A stretch of DNA of 60,217 nt from Butyrivibrio sp. NC3005. Lineage in GTDB: Bacteria > Bacillota > Clostridia > Lachnospirales > Lachnospiraceae. Shown piece after piece: positions 34,003-42,196 of the stretch. Made by a program: the position numbers and the translations under genes. The stretch is taken from contig NZ_AUKC01000024.1 of the NCBI RefSeq assembly GCF_000424545.1, positions 1 to 60,217 on the forward strand, read 5' to 3'. The notes below the pieces were generated by a model. That model ran no database searches, was not told where the DNA came from, and worked only from the letters and a program-made list of their open reading frames with translations. The number at the start of each line of letters is the position of its first letter. Within the stretch, counting starts at the first letter, position 1.

Positions 34003-34438
34003 AGCATTCCACCTCCGATTTTTTTATCGCATCATTATAGATATTTAATGCCTCTAAAACCTGACTCTGTTTTTCCTTTGGAATCATAGAAAAAACTCTC
34101 TCAAACTTCAAATTCATATCTTTTTCTATTGTATTGAATCTTGCCATTCCTTCATCAGTCAGATTAAGCACTACGCACCTGCGATCCCTTGTTGAAGGTT
34201 CTCGCAAAACATATCCTTTTTGAACAAGCTCTTCTACAGATCTGCTTACAGCACTTTTATCCATCTTAAGAAGTTCAGCAAGTTCCTTTACACATATTCC
34301 AGGTTGTCTGCCTATCTCTACAACCAGAAAGCATTGAGATGTATTGACGTTACATTGACAGCAATCAGAACTGTTTAGCTTATCAAGATTACGTTCTAAT
34401 TCTCTGGTACTTTCTCGAAATAGTTTTACCTTATCCAT
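33995..34438 (-). CDS. MarR family regulator
   Basis: 147 residues from the ATG at 34438 (AGGAGGG, 6 bases upstream); the frame extends upstream without a binding site. MarR wing: PGICVKELAELLKMDKSAVS, EELVQKGYVLREPSTRDRRC. An N-terminal CCQCNVNTSQC cysteine cluster could make it redox- or metal-responsive. First gene of the operon with the acetyltransferase and perhaps DUF5714. Confidence 0.9.
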   Translation of the reverse strand: MDKVKLFRESTRELERNLDKLNSSDCCQCNVNTSQCFLVVEIGRQPGICVKELAELLKMDKSAVSRSVEELVQKGYVLREPSTRDRRCVVLNLTDEGMARFNTIEKDMNLKFERVFSMIPKEKQSQVLEALNIYNDAIKKSEVECCD

Positions 34439-34461
34439 CGAATGCCCTCCTATAGATTTAA

Positions 34462-34491
34462 ATGATAAAATCATTAGTTGTATTTGTCAAC
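34462..34491 (-). promoter_or_regulatory. Promoter with MarR-type operator
   Basis: Minus strand TTGACA (34485-34490), 17 bases, TATCAT (34462-34467). The inverted repeat GTTG-tatttgt-CAAC at 34477-34491 covers the -35 box. Confidence 0.65.
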
Positions 34492-34510
34492 TATTTTATG
34501 ATATAAAAAA

Positions 34511-34541
34511 GCCACATAGCCGATACAAACAACCATGTGGC
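34511..34541 (-). terminator. Terminator
   Basis: GCCACAT ... ATGTGGC stem with TTTTTT on the minus strand; it ends the TipAS remnant/small membrane gene unit. Confidence 0.7.
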
Positions 34542-34592
34542 AATTCCGTGGGCATATTCATTAATCCATAACTTTCCAGAATACAGGAATGT

Positions 34593-34749
34593 TCAGTGCA
34601 TAACCGCATCATCCGTAGTAGATCTGTATCGCACAGTGAGAAATTCAGCAGTTCCTTCCCCGCCCATCTTATCAATATTTTCGGTGAATTCTCCGCCACT
34701 GGCATACATCTTACCAAGTCCGGAAAGAATTTCAATAGAACACTTAACA
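34593..34749 (-). pseudogene. TipAS-domain fragment of a MerR-type regulator
   Basis: Translates as SIEILSGLGKMYASGGEFTE, then NIDKMGGEGTAEFL, the end of a TipAS effector domain, followed by foreign residues and a stop at 34593. The adjoining bases 34572-34597 are identical to 30510-30535 in radical SAM gene A, so the junction joins scraps of two genes. Confidence 0.65.
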
Positions 34750-34759
34750 CACTATAGCT

Positions 34760-35068
34760 TTATATTCTTGCTAATAATTCCTTTAAGCAACCAATCCCTT
34801 CTGCTCCCCATAGAGTTAATGCCTGAGGAACCACTGCAACAAGGATACCTACAATAAGTCCTTGCCATCCAAGAGAAGCAGATCCATTAATAAATGAACA
34901 AATACCACCAATCACAAAGAAAACACCCAGCAACCAGCATACAAGATTTGCCAGGCCACCGATAAAACCAATTGCAAGCATCAGCAATGTAAGAACTGCT
35001 TGTACAGGTAATAATGCTATTCTAAGGATAACTCTTAAAACTGTTCCAATACCATACAATACTGTCAT
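34760..35068 (-). CDS. Small membrane protein (CD1845-like)
   Basis: 102 residues, at least three hydrophobic segments (VILRIALLPVQAVLTLLMLA, LVCWLLGVFFVIGGIC, LIVGILVAVVPQALTLWG). Proteins of this type sit in conjugative elements next to small HTH genes. Its ATG shares a base with the stop of the HTH gene upstream. Function unknown. Confidence 0.65.
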   Translation of the reverse strand: MTVLYGIGTVLRVILRIALLPVQAVLTLLMLAIGFIGGLANLVCWLLGVFFVIGGICSFINGSASLGWQGLIVGILVAVVPQALTLWGAEGIGCLKELLARI

Positions 35069-35340
35069 TATAGGTTCCCCCTTTCCTTCTCCATCTGAAC
35101 CTTATAAGCAATCAAACGAAGTACATATTCCGGCATTGCCCTACGGCCAAGTTCCCATTCCTGCATAGTTCTATATGGAATACCAAGCCAGGCAGAAAAA
35201 TCCTTTCTATTCATTCCAGACTGTGCTCTAATCATCTTAAACGCATATGCCATCTTCCGGCGTACAGCATCAGCGTCTGTTTTATCAGTTTTTTCCACTT
35301 CAATATCTATACCTTCAATGCTATATATTTCCTTATCCAT
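35068..35340 (-). CDS. Small helix-turn-helix protein
   Basis: 90 residues from the ATG at 35340 (GGAGGTAGTGCC upstream). HTH: AYAFKMIRAQSGMNRKDFSA, WLGIPYRTMQEWELGRRAMP. The N-terminal 30 residues are acidic and may bind another protein. Operon with the membrane protein downstream. Confidence 0.8.
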   Translation of the reverse strand: MDKEIYSIEGIDIEVEKTDKTDADAVRRKMAYAFKMIRAQSGMNRKDFSAWLGIPYRTMQEWELGRRAMPEYVLRLIAYKVQMEKERGNL

Positions 35341-35483
35341 GGCACTACCTCCTACACCAATGTAGTCAATGCGTGTATTCTTATCTTCATTATATGTAGT
35401 CATTGCGTATATGTCAATATATAAGAAATACCCGCAAAGCAGGTGTAATCTGCAATGCGGGCATCCTGAGTCTTATTTAGTTT

Positions 35484-35819
35484 TTAAAGCAATCCTTCAA
35501 CCTTACGCTTTATTACCCAATAAACATCTTCAATATCACGATCAGATAATTTCTCAAGTAATTTAAAGAAAGAACTGTACTTAGCTGCAAGCCTCTGCTC
35601 TTCTCCGGCTTCTGTAAACTCCAGGAACAATAATTCCCTTACATCAACTTCATAGATACGAGAGAACTGTGCAAGCTCATCAGCAGATATACTTCTCTTC
35701 CCAGCTTCCATTTCGCTCATGGTCGTCTTCTTCAAGTTCATGAGCTTTGCAGCTTCATCCTGAGTAAAACCTGCCCTAACACGCGCTTCTTTAAGCTTTT
35801 TAGCTGTAAATTCCGACAT
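35484..35819 (-). CDS. XRE-family regulator
   Basis: 111 residues from the ATG at 35819 (AGGAGG at 7 bases). HTH_3: KLKEARVRAGFTQDEAAKLM, KKTTMSEMEAGKRSISADEL. The C-terminal 50 residues (AKYSSFFKLLEKLSDRDIED) probably dimerise. Two near-palindromic sites in front of the gene (35838-35897) indicate autoregulation. Confidence 0.85.
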   Translation of the reverse strand: MSEFTAKKLKEARVRAGFTQDEAAKLMNLKKTTMSEMEAGKRSISADELAQFSRIYEVDVRELLFLEFTEAGEEQRLAAKYSSFFKLLEKLSDRDIEDVYWVIKRKVEGLL

Positions 35820-35837
35820 TTTTGAACCTCCTTCTAA

Positions 35838-35897
35838 GTTCGGATATTCCGAACTTTTTCCAAAATGGTTAATTTTCACTGTTCGGATTTCCCGAAC
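35838..35897 (-). promoter_or_regulatory. Two XRE operators
   Basis: GTTCGGA-TAT-TCCGAAC at 35838-35854 and GTTCGG-ATTTC-CCGAAC at 35881-35897, 43 bases apart (about four helix turns), directly upstream of the XRE gene. Confidence 0.8.
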
Positions 35898-35989
35898 TTC
35901 TGACAAAATTTTTGTCGAATGCAATCAACAATTTCTTGTGTCTAGCTCTCATTACAGCTTGGTTGAAATTATTCTTAAGTAAAAAAAGA

Positions 35990-36016
35990 TAGGGTGTCTT
36001 TGCAGACACCCTATAC
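35990..36016 (-). terminator. Terminator overlapping the recombinase stop
   Basis: ATAGGGTGTC-tgcaaa-GACACCCTAT followed by CTTTTTTT on the minus strand; the left arm includes the recombinase stop codon. Confidence 0.8.
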
Positions 36017-37837
36017 TAGGAATAGCTTTATTTCAAGCTTTTCTGGGTAATGGAAAGTATTTTCCGGATGATAAATCCTCATACTTTGTCTCATGAAATC
36101 TTTGGAGATTTCAAAAGTTCCCAAAAAACAGCTTGCATCTTTTACTGACGTGACTCGGCGATAGCTGCCTGTGTTGAGACAAACAACAGTTGCTTTTTTT
36201 TTAACATCACGATACGCTTTCATTTCAGGCGAATCCTCGATGTTTAGGCCATTTTCTTCCTTTTTTAAGGAATCAAAGTTTACGTACCATGTATACTGTC
36301 CTCGATAATAAATGATCTTCTCAACAAAGACATCTACTATAGAATCCGGAACTTTTGAATTTTCGTTCACTGCACGCATTTTCAAAAGTTCCTCGATCTT
36401 AGTTCGCTTAATGGTATTAATGTCCTGAACATCCTGGTTTACCATTTGTTTTTTTAATTCGATATTCTGTTTCTCCAGTTTTCTGATCTGATCTTCTAAC
36501 TTATCCTTCTTCTCATGATAAATATCTCTGGTGACATCTCCCTCCATATACAGATCTACAAGAGCCGACATTTTCTTATTAAGCTTTTCAAGCTCCTTTT
36601 CATTTCTGTCCAACTTTGTAACCGTAAATGGTTCCGGCTTCTCCTTCTTCTCCAGATTCCCGAGCATTTCCAACGCCTTAGCACAGATTGCTTTCTTATC
36701 TTTGACCATATCCTTAAAGATGAACTCCTTCTGCACATCCAGCTTCCATTCTGCAAAAGAATTATTATCACATATTCCTTCAATAGATAATCCCTTTTTC
36801 AGTCTGGTTCTTGGCGTACCGGTATGAATCTGCTTGTTACATTGATAGGAGACATTGTGTGTTCCATTCTTATTAATATGGTTTAGACAACGATGCATCT
36901 TGTGTCCACAATGACACATCACTTTACGTCCCCAAACACATGCTGAATTTCTCGACCCTACAGGCTTTCCCTTGCTCGTAGTAGTTACTCTGGTTTTTCT
37001 GAGTTCCTGGGCTTTTTCAAAATCTTCTACAGAAATAATCGCCTCATGTGTACCTTGGGTATATACCCGGTCAATATCACCATGATTATTGATCTTCTTC
37101 TGTGTCAGATAATCCGGGACATACTGCTTCCGGTATTCGATTCTGCCACAATAAAATGAATTGTGAAGAATACGATTGATATTAGAAGCATGCCACCTTG
37201 TAAGACCAGTTGATGATACCCGGCCTTCAGCTTCCAGCTGATCCTGAATCTTCCGGACTCCATATCCACTCAAATAAAGTTCAAAAATCCTCTTAACCGT
37301 TGCAGCCTGATCCGGATTCACAACCAGTTGTCCATCCACTCTGTCATATCCTAAGATATTCCCGTTTCCATAAGGAACGCCATTCATAAAGGATATCATC
37401 TGACCAGCCTTAACACGTTGGGAAATTTTCTTACTTTCATTCTGTGCAAGAGTTGCCATAATAGATAGTCTTAATTCACCATCTTCATCATTCATTGTCC
37501 AGATATTGTCTTCTGTGAACCACACCTCCACTCCGTAAGACTTAAGGACTCTGGTCTGTTGTAATGTATCAACTGTATTTCGCGCAAACCTAGAGACCTC
37601 TCTTGTTATGATCAGATCAAATCTTCCGTTCTTTGCATCCTTCAGCATTCTCAAAAATGAACTACGCTTTTGAATCGAAGTACCCGTGATACCCTCATCA
37701 ATATAGCGATCCACAAGAGTCAGCTCCGGATGTCTCTGTAATAATTCGTCGTAGTATTGCACCTGGTTTTCAAGCGCTGAGATCTGTGCTTCATGTTCTG
37801 TCGATACACGTGCATATATTGCTGCTCGCCTTTTCAT
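36011..37837 (-). CDS. Large serine recombinase (TnpX/TndX type), intact
   Basis: 608 residues from MKRRAAIYARVSTEHEAQIS at 37837. Resolvase domain with catalytic Ser12 (YARVS), VSRFARNTVDTLQQT and EDGELRLSIMATLAQNESKK; recombinase domain with GILGYD-like NILGYDRVDGQLVVN and RKQYVPDYLTQKKINNHG; zinc ribbon (CVWGRKVMCHCGHKMHRCLN); coiled coil (about 410-470) and C-terminal domain. It cuts and rejoins DNA at attachment sites to move the element. The last ~55 residues after VCLNTGSYRR are unlike relatives and begin at the putative attachment core (36158-36171), so they may come from the integration site. Confidence 0.92.
   Translation of the reverse strand: MKRRAAIYARVSTEHEAQISALENQVQYYDELLQRHPELTLVDRYIDEGITGTSIQKRSSFLRMLKDAKNGRFDLIITREVSRFARNTVDTLQQTRVLKSYGVEVWFTEDNIWTMNDEDGELRLSIMATLAQNESKKISQRVKAGQMISFMNGVPYGNGNILGYDRVDGQLVVNPDQAATVKRIFELYLSGYGVRKIQDQLEAEGRVSSTGLTRWHASNINRILHNSFYCGRIEYRKQYVPDYLTQKKINNHGDIDRVYTQGTHEAIISVEDFEKAQELRKTRVTTTSKGKPVGSRNSACVWGRKVMCHCGHKMHRCLNHINKNGTHNVSYQCNKQIHTGTPRTRLKKGLSIEGICDNNSFAEWKLDVQKEFIFKDMVKDKKAICAKALEMLGNLEKKEKPEPFTVTKLDRNEKELEKLNKKMSALVDLYMEGDVTRDIYHEKKDKLEDQIRKLEKQNIELKKQMVNQDVQDINTIKRTKIEELLKMRAVNENSKVPDSIVDVFVEKIIYYRGQYTWYVNFDSLKKEENGLNIEDSPEMKAYRDVKKKATVVCLNTGSYRRVTSVKDASCFLGTFEISKDFMRQSMRIYHPENTFHYPEKLEIKLFLV
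36158..36182. other. Putative attachment site C (left junction of element 2)
   Basis: GCGATAGCTGCCTGTGTTGA + GACAA inside the 3' end of the recombinase gene; the core GCGATAGCTGCCTG is identical at 18440-18453 and 21864-21877, and the right arm resembles that of 21864-21888. Confidence 0.55.
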
Positions 37838-37895
37838 CTCATGCACCCCACTTTCCAGGGGCAATTCGACTCTTATAATACAATTTCATTATATA

Positions 37896-38072
37896 TCACC
37901 TCTCTGAAATCACAACCGGGATACCATATTTGTCTGCAAGATCATGTAATTCTTCATTGGTTAGATATCCCTCTTTTCCTAAATCCTGTAACCACCCAAA
38001 TGCAGCAACCGTTATCACAAACTCTTTTTCTTTATCTGTCAGCTTTATCTGAGGAACCTCTGTAACTTTCAT
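37896..38072 (-). CDS. Small SHOCT-like protein (element 2 copy)
   Basis: 58 residues: MKVTEVPQIKLTDKEKEFVI ... LGKEGYLTNEELHDLADKYG ... VISER. The pattern KEGxxTxEEL is shared with the 52-residue protein at 23625-23783. ATG overlaps the stop of the sigma-like gene (ATGA), so it is co-translated with it. Role inferred from position only. Confidence 0.75.
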   Translation of the reverse strand: MKVTEVPQIKLTDKEKEFVITVAAFGWLQDLGKEGYLTNEELHDLADKYGIPVVISER

Positions 38073-38644
38073 GGCTCCTCCTTCCCGAATACCGATACAA
38101 GATTGTGAGCCAGTTCCTCAATCATATCTTTACGTATCCTGTAAACACGTGTTCTCATTGATGCAATCGTTATTCCCTGCTCATCTGAAAGCTGTATATA
38201 ATCCTTTTCCCTGTTCAAAAACGGAATCATGATTTCCCTGTCTGAAGGTTCCAGCTTTTGCAACTGCATGTTGAACCGATGATAATCTTTTTTCATAAGA
38301 TAAAGTGTTCTGTATCGGTAGAGCAGTTCCTCACAATCCAGTAGATCACCCAGCTCATCTTCTGAAAGAGTTTCATCTGAAATCAGTTTGTCCAGCATAA
38401 TAAAACTGCTTGCCTGAGATTCCGTCGGATCCGAATACATCCCTGAGCCCTGCACTCTTACTCCAAGCTCCCCATGACCGGATCGTTTTATATACCGCTG
38501 CTCCGACTGAATGTCATTGATCAGATCCTCTTTAAAACACTCGATGATCACTTCAAACGTGGCATAATTCATATAGATCAAGTTTGCTCTCTCTATAGGT
38601 GAACACTTACCATAGCTTGTAGTTACCTTTGCTTTCGTATGCAT
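38069..38644 (-). CDS. Sigma-like HTH protein (element 2 copy)
   Basis: 191 residues from MHTKAKVTTSYGKCSPIERA at 38644 (AGGAGG upstream). Shares with 23795-24355 the IERANLIYMNYATFEVIIEC-type N-terminus, the GELGVRVQ / PT stretch and the C-terminal HTH (PSDREIMIPFLNREKDYIQL, SDEQGITIASMRTRVYRIRK). Likely transcription factor for the element's recombination genes. Confidence 0.75.
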   Translation of the reverse strand: MHTKAKVTTSYGKCSPIERANLIYMNYATFEVIIECFKEDLINDIQSEQRYIKRSGHGELGVRVQGSGMYSDPTESQASSFIMLDKLISDETLSEDELGDLLDCEELLYRYRTLYLMKKDYHRFNMQLQKLEPSDREIMIPFLNREKDYIQLSDEQGITIASMRTRVYRIRKDMIEELAHNLVSVFGKEEP

Positions 38645-38796
38645 TTCCTGCCTCCTTTTCAAATTTGCAGTCATGTCACGAAAGCGGCGCCGCTTATGTA
38701 ACTTCCTTACAGATATAATGTTAATGCTTTGTCTATGCGGAGTCGTCTGCGATGCGTCCACTTACGGTGTGCGTTCTGGCGACTGACAGATAAAAA

Positions 38797-38823
38797 AAAG
38801 CGCCTGGCACAAAGACCAGACGC
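38797..38823 (-). terminator. Terminator of the XRE gene
   Basis: GGCGTCTGGTC-ttt-GTGCCAGGCGC-like stem with eight T on the minus strand, just after the stop codon at 38835. Confidence 0.75.
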
Positions 38824-38834
38824 CACATATATAT

Positions 38835-39203
38835 TCATCTATCATTATCCGCTAAAAGTTTTACAAGCTTAACATGCTCCAATGCAACCTTTCTGTCAGC
38901 ATCACTTTTCATTTCTCTCATTATTGCAACGACAGCAGATATGTAGGGATCTTCCTCTGCCGGTGATTCTCCATTCATAATATATTCCGGTGTAGAATGC
39001 AGAATTCTGGCAAGATCCACAAGGATATCTCCACTGATTCCCCTTCTGTTGGACTCATATCCATAGATCACACTCTTGCCTTCCATGTGAAGAGCAAAGC
39101 CAAGTTCCTCCTGACTCATTCCTAAATCTGTCCTGAGTTTTTTAATTCTTCCCCCGACTGTCGTTACATCGATAACTCCATTGTTTCTGTTTCCCTTCTT
39201 CAT
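38835..39203 (-). CDS. XRE-family regulator of element 2
   Basis: 122 residues from MKKGNRNNGVIDVTTVGGRI at 39203. HTH_3 domain: RIKKLRTDLGMSQEELGFAL, KSVIYGYESNRRGISGDILV. Clearly homologous to 26003-26362, including the odd leader NRNNG-IDVTTVGG. Confidence 0.85.
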   Translation of the reverse strand: MKKGNRNNGVIDVTTVGGRIKKLRTDLGMSQEELGFALHMEGKSVIYGYESNRRGISGDILVDLARILHSTPEYIMNGESPAEEDPYISAVVAIMREMKSDADRKVALEHVKLVKLLADNDR

Positions 39204-39228
39204 CTTCCGCACCCTTTCCGGTGCCTTC

Positions 39229-39391
39229 CAAAACAGAAGCAAACCGATTAGGGATGCTGAATGAGCAATAATTCGTAGACGATTACAATCGTCTTACTCA
39301 TAAAAATGCAAAAGAAAAAGAGCTCCGCAAAACAAATGCTATTAAACCTACTGATATGCATGAACATATCCTTCGGTAAGCTTCTGTTTTG
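39229..39391. other. Conserved long inverted repeat, element 2 copy
   Basis: CAAAACAGAAGC (39229-39240) and GCTTCTGTTTTG (39380-39391) with about 139 bases between. The loop contains a second hairpin (GTAGACGATTACAATCGTCT). Arms identical to those at 26388-26495. No gene is visible between 39204 and 39582. Confidence 0.6.
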
Positions 39392-39582
39392 CAGGCCCTT
39401 TTAATCTGAACAGGCGTCCTATGCTCTCGTGGCTGCACCTGTCCGTGGTAAATACGACTCTCTTCGCAAACTCTTGGCTATCAGACGTCACTCATTTGTA
39501 AATCCTTTAACGCCTTTCGATTACAGCGACCAATTCAGCAATCTCCCTGATAACCTCATTCCTATTCAGTTTTAAAAGCTAT

Positions 39583-39840
39583 TTACTTTATCAGTTTTTT
39601 AAATTTGGCGGCATATCCGGTTAAACGCGCATGTCTTTTCTCCGCAAGTTCTTCTTCCGATCTGGTATCATCAAACACGGATACCCTGCCATTCTTTACA
39701 CAAACTACAACTCTGTTGCCACATTCCGGGCAGACCATATATGAAGTTGTAATTGCTGACTCCATAAGAAATCCACCACATCTGTTGCAACAGACCACGC
39801 ACTCCCCAGTTTTTTCTCCCATCAAACTCATCAACATCAC
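39583..39840 (-). CDS. Zinc-ribbon protein (element 2 copy)
   Basis: 85 residues; CVVCCNRCGGF and MVCPECGNRVVVC form the zinc ribbon, and SVFDDTRSEEELAEKRHARL the tail. Nearly the same protein as 26694-26951. In element 1 it follows repA; here repA is absent and a LexA-like gene lies upstream. Bases 39841-40002 hold no convincing gene. Confidence 0.8.
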   Translation of the reverse strand: MMLMSLMGEKTGECVVCCNRCGGFLMESAITTSYMVCPECGNRVVVCVKNGRVSVFDDTRSEEELAEKRHARLTGYAAKFKKLIK

Positions 39841-40002
39841 GCCTCCTTATCGCACAAGCTTGACATCTCTCATTCGGAAAAGGGAAAGAAACCGATATGA
39901 TGAGTAAAATTCTAGACAATGACTTTTCGCATGTGTAGTCAACACTGCCATCATCAACTGCAATGACTATTCGCTGATCTTCATACCTGCTTAGCACACA
40001 TA

Positions 40003-40605
40003 TTAGATCAGATTCTTAATAACCTTAACAGCAACCCCCTGAATCTCACATTCCGGAACAATGATATCCTTCATGGTCTTATTCTCAGGATGAAGCCTGA
40101 TACGATTATTCTCTTTATCCACATAGAAACGCTTTAGCGTGTTCTCATTTCCCACCAGAGCCACAACAATCTCCCCATTTCTGGCTTCCGACTGTTTTCT
40201 GATAAGTACCAAATCCCCCGGAGCAATTCCAGCCTCAATCATAGAATTTCCATTTGCTCTTAATAAGAAAAAAGTTCCATTGCCAAACATCGATACCGGC
40301 AATGACACATATTCTTCTGCGCACTCTTCCTCAAGCGAAGGTACACCGCAGGAAACATTTCCCAGTAATGCCACGCTGGTAAATTCTGTCTGAACTTTCT
40401 CGGTCTGCTCTGTAGAAATCTGCTGGCCATCATACCTGATCATGCCATTCTCATTCATAGCAACCAGGTACTTATATGCAGTCCCTCGTGCAATACCGAC
40501 CGCATCTGCAATCTCTGTTGTAGATGGTGAGTGGCGGTAATTCCTGTAGTATCCCTCTACAAATGCCTTAATATTGCTCATGAGCTCCGTAGATTTGTGT
40601 CTCAT
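40003..40605 (-). CDS. LexA-like repressor with Cys-Gly cleavage site
   Basis: 200 residues from MRHKSTELMSNIKAFVEGYY at 40605 (GGAGTGGC upstream). N-terminal winged helix SPSTTEIADAVGIARGTAYK; C-terminal S24 autopeptidase domain with the cleavage site Cys86-Gly87 (GNVSCGVP), catalytic Ser121 (ANGNSMIEAG) and Lys158 (NTLKRF). DNA damage with RecA filaments would trigger self-cleavage and derepression. The N-terminal helix arrangement differs from housekeeping LexA, so it is probably an element-specific repressor that couples the element or its defence operon to SOS stress. Confidence 0.9.
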   Translation of the reverse strand: MRHKSTELMSNIKAFVEGYYRNYRHSPSTTEIADAVGIARGTAYKYLVAMNENGMIRYDGQQISTEQTEKVQTEFTSVALLGNVSCGVPSLEEECAEEYVSLPVSMFGNGTFFLLRANGNSMIEAGIAPGDLVLIRKQSEARNGEIVVALVGNENTLKRFYVDKENNRIRLHPENKTMKDIIVPECEIQGVAVKVIKNLI

Positions 40606-41014
40606 ACGCCACTCCTTTCTAATAGAAGCGTATTGCTTTACTCCCGACCTCCAATATAGCACTTTCAACAAATAGTTACAATACTACCACTAAATAGTTA
40701 TTAATGTTCGACAATTCAACAAATTTAAACGTTTTCCCTTCTTTTGATTATATTTTAATAAAGTCCCTATCCAAATGTTTGGACAGGGACTTACGATTGT
40801 TTACAATTTTTGTTTGTTTCTTATGTTATCTTATCATTTCGATGAAAAAACGATCCATAATTTACAGAATTGCCTCTTACATGTCAGAAATATGTTTCCA
40901 TAAATAAACCCTTTCAAATTAAATTTACATTTTTTCGATAACGAACATTTTGAAAATACAATTGTAGTAATATTTAGCCAAATATAATACTAGAATTTTT
41001 ATATTATAGTAAAG
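40606..41014. promoter_or_regulatory. Intergenic region: lexA-like promoter side and operon 3' end
   Basis: Two AAATAGTTA motifs (about 40669 and 40693) lie just upstream of the LexA-like gene and could be its operator. A hairpin AAGTCCCTATCC/GGACAGGGACTT at 40761-40792 is probably the terminator of the long operon that ends at 41015, although it is 220 bases from the stop. The stretch between is AT-rich with no gene. Confidence 0.5.
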
Positions 41015-42196
41015 CTACAGAAAATCCTTCAATTTGCGTATCCTTGCTGGGTTCGAAAGCTTTCTTAAAGCTTTTGATTCTATCTGACGTATCCTCTCGC
41101 GAGTAACGCCAAACATCTGTCCTACCTCTTCTAGCGTTTTTTCAACACCATCTTCAAAACCGTATCTTGCTTTAAGAACCTCCTGCTCACGATTTTTTAA
41201 TTCTCCCATTAGCCTTTCAAGAATTTCTCTCAATGCACGACGTTCAATCACCTCACAAGCATCATTTTTCCAATAGAATACATCCGCATTGATATTTCGA
41301 AAGATATCCTGTTGTGCTTCGATTTCTGCTATGTTCTCAAAAGCATCGTCCTGTATTTCATTTTCATCGATGTTTTTGAGAAGCACTTCATAGATGTAAT
41401 CAAGTGATTCAATTGGCATTGACTGCCTAATTATATCCTCAGCTTGAGCAGTATCGCAACCAAGCCGTTCTTGAATCACTCTTCTCACTTCAGGATTAGT
41501 CCATATATCTGAATCCAAGTAACTCTCTTCTTTCAGGATCGGATACATTGTAAAATAACCTTCCTTTTTATGGACAGGATAATATACTGTTGGTCTTTGA
41601 GTTGCCTGCGAACGTTCTATATTTTGCATAATCCACAATGACGCATATGACCCAAAAGCGCCACTCGAATCAGGATCATATCTGTCAACTGCTGTTATCA
41701 ACCCGATGCATGCCTCCTGCAATGTGTCAGCAATTTCACAATCGTATGCTTCGGCTCTCTGCAAAGCAATACGCACCGCAAATCTTAAATGCATCTGTAT
41801 CACTCGGTCGCGAGCGTATAAATTCCCCTCATGAACCTGATATTTCAGCTGATCCATCTCACGCGCCTGAGGTGGAACGACAGCCCGAACAGCGTTGATA
41901 AAATCCTCTAAATCCGGATCAAGCTCAATAACTCTATTGAATACAGCCTCATAGTCTCTTTGCGCATAATCATCGTAATCATCCTCGGCTGAACCGGCTG
42001 TATTAGTAACCGGTGCCTCATCATATACAAGGATTCCACGGGTAGCAATGGAGCTTGAAAGATAGTCTACATCTCGGATAGATAGAGCCCATTTATCAGC
42101 CTCATCATAAATATCATCAAATACCAAGAATCCCTTTTCAGATGATAGCTGTATTAAATTTGCAAGAGCACTTTCAATACCATTCTTACTCTCCAT
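41015..42196 (-). CDS. RpoD-like sigma-70 factor encoded in the defence operon
   Basis: 393 residues; I use the ATG at 42196, which overlaps the stop of the gene upstream (TAATG). The N-terminus has LIQLSSEKGFLVFDDIYDEA ... VDYLSSSIATRGILVYDEAP, a region-1.1-like domain. Region 2 follows: RDRVIQMHLRFAVRIALQRA, DTLQEACIGLITAVDRYDPD, FGSYASLWIMQNIERSQATQ. The C-terminus is region 4 with a clear -35-binding HTH: KNREQEVLKARYGFEDGVEK, TLEEVGQMFGVTRERIRQIE. It would direct RNA polymerase to a special set of promoters. Last gene of the operon. A dedicated sigma-70 inside a modification/restriction operon is unusual. Confidence 0.85.
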   Translation of the reverse strand: MESKNGIESALANLIQLSSEKGFLVFDDIYDEADKWALSIRDVDYLSSSIATRGILVYDEAPVTNTAGSAEDDYDDYAQRDYEAVFNRVIELDPDLEDFINAVRAVVPPQAREMDQLKYQVHEGNLYARDRVIQMHLRFAVRIALQRAEAYDCEIADTLQEACIGLITAVDRYDPDSSGAFGSYASLWIMQNIERSQATQRPTVYYPVHKKEGYFTMYPILKEESYLDSDIWTNPEVRRVIQERLGCDTAQAEDIIRQSMPIESLDYIYEVLLKNIDENEIQDDAFENIAEIEAQQDIFRNINADVFYWKNDACEVIERRALREILERLMGELKNREQEVLKARYGFEDGVEKTLEEVGQMFGVTRERIRQIESKALRKLSNPARIRKLKDFL

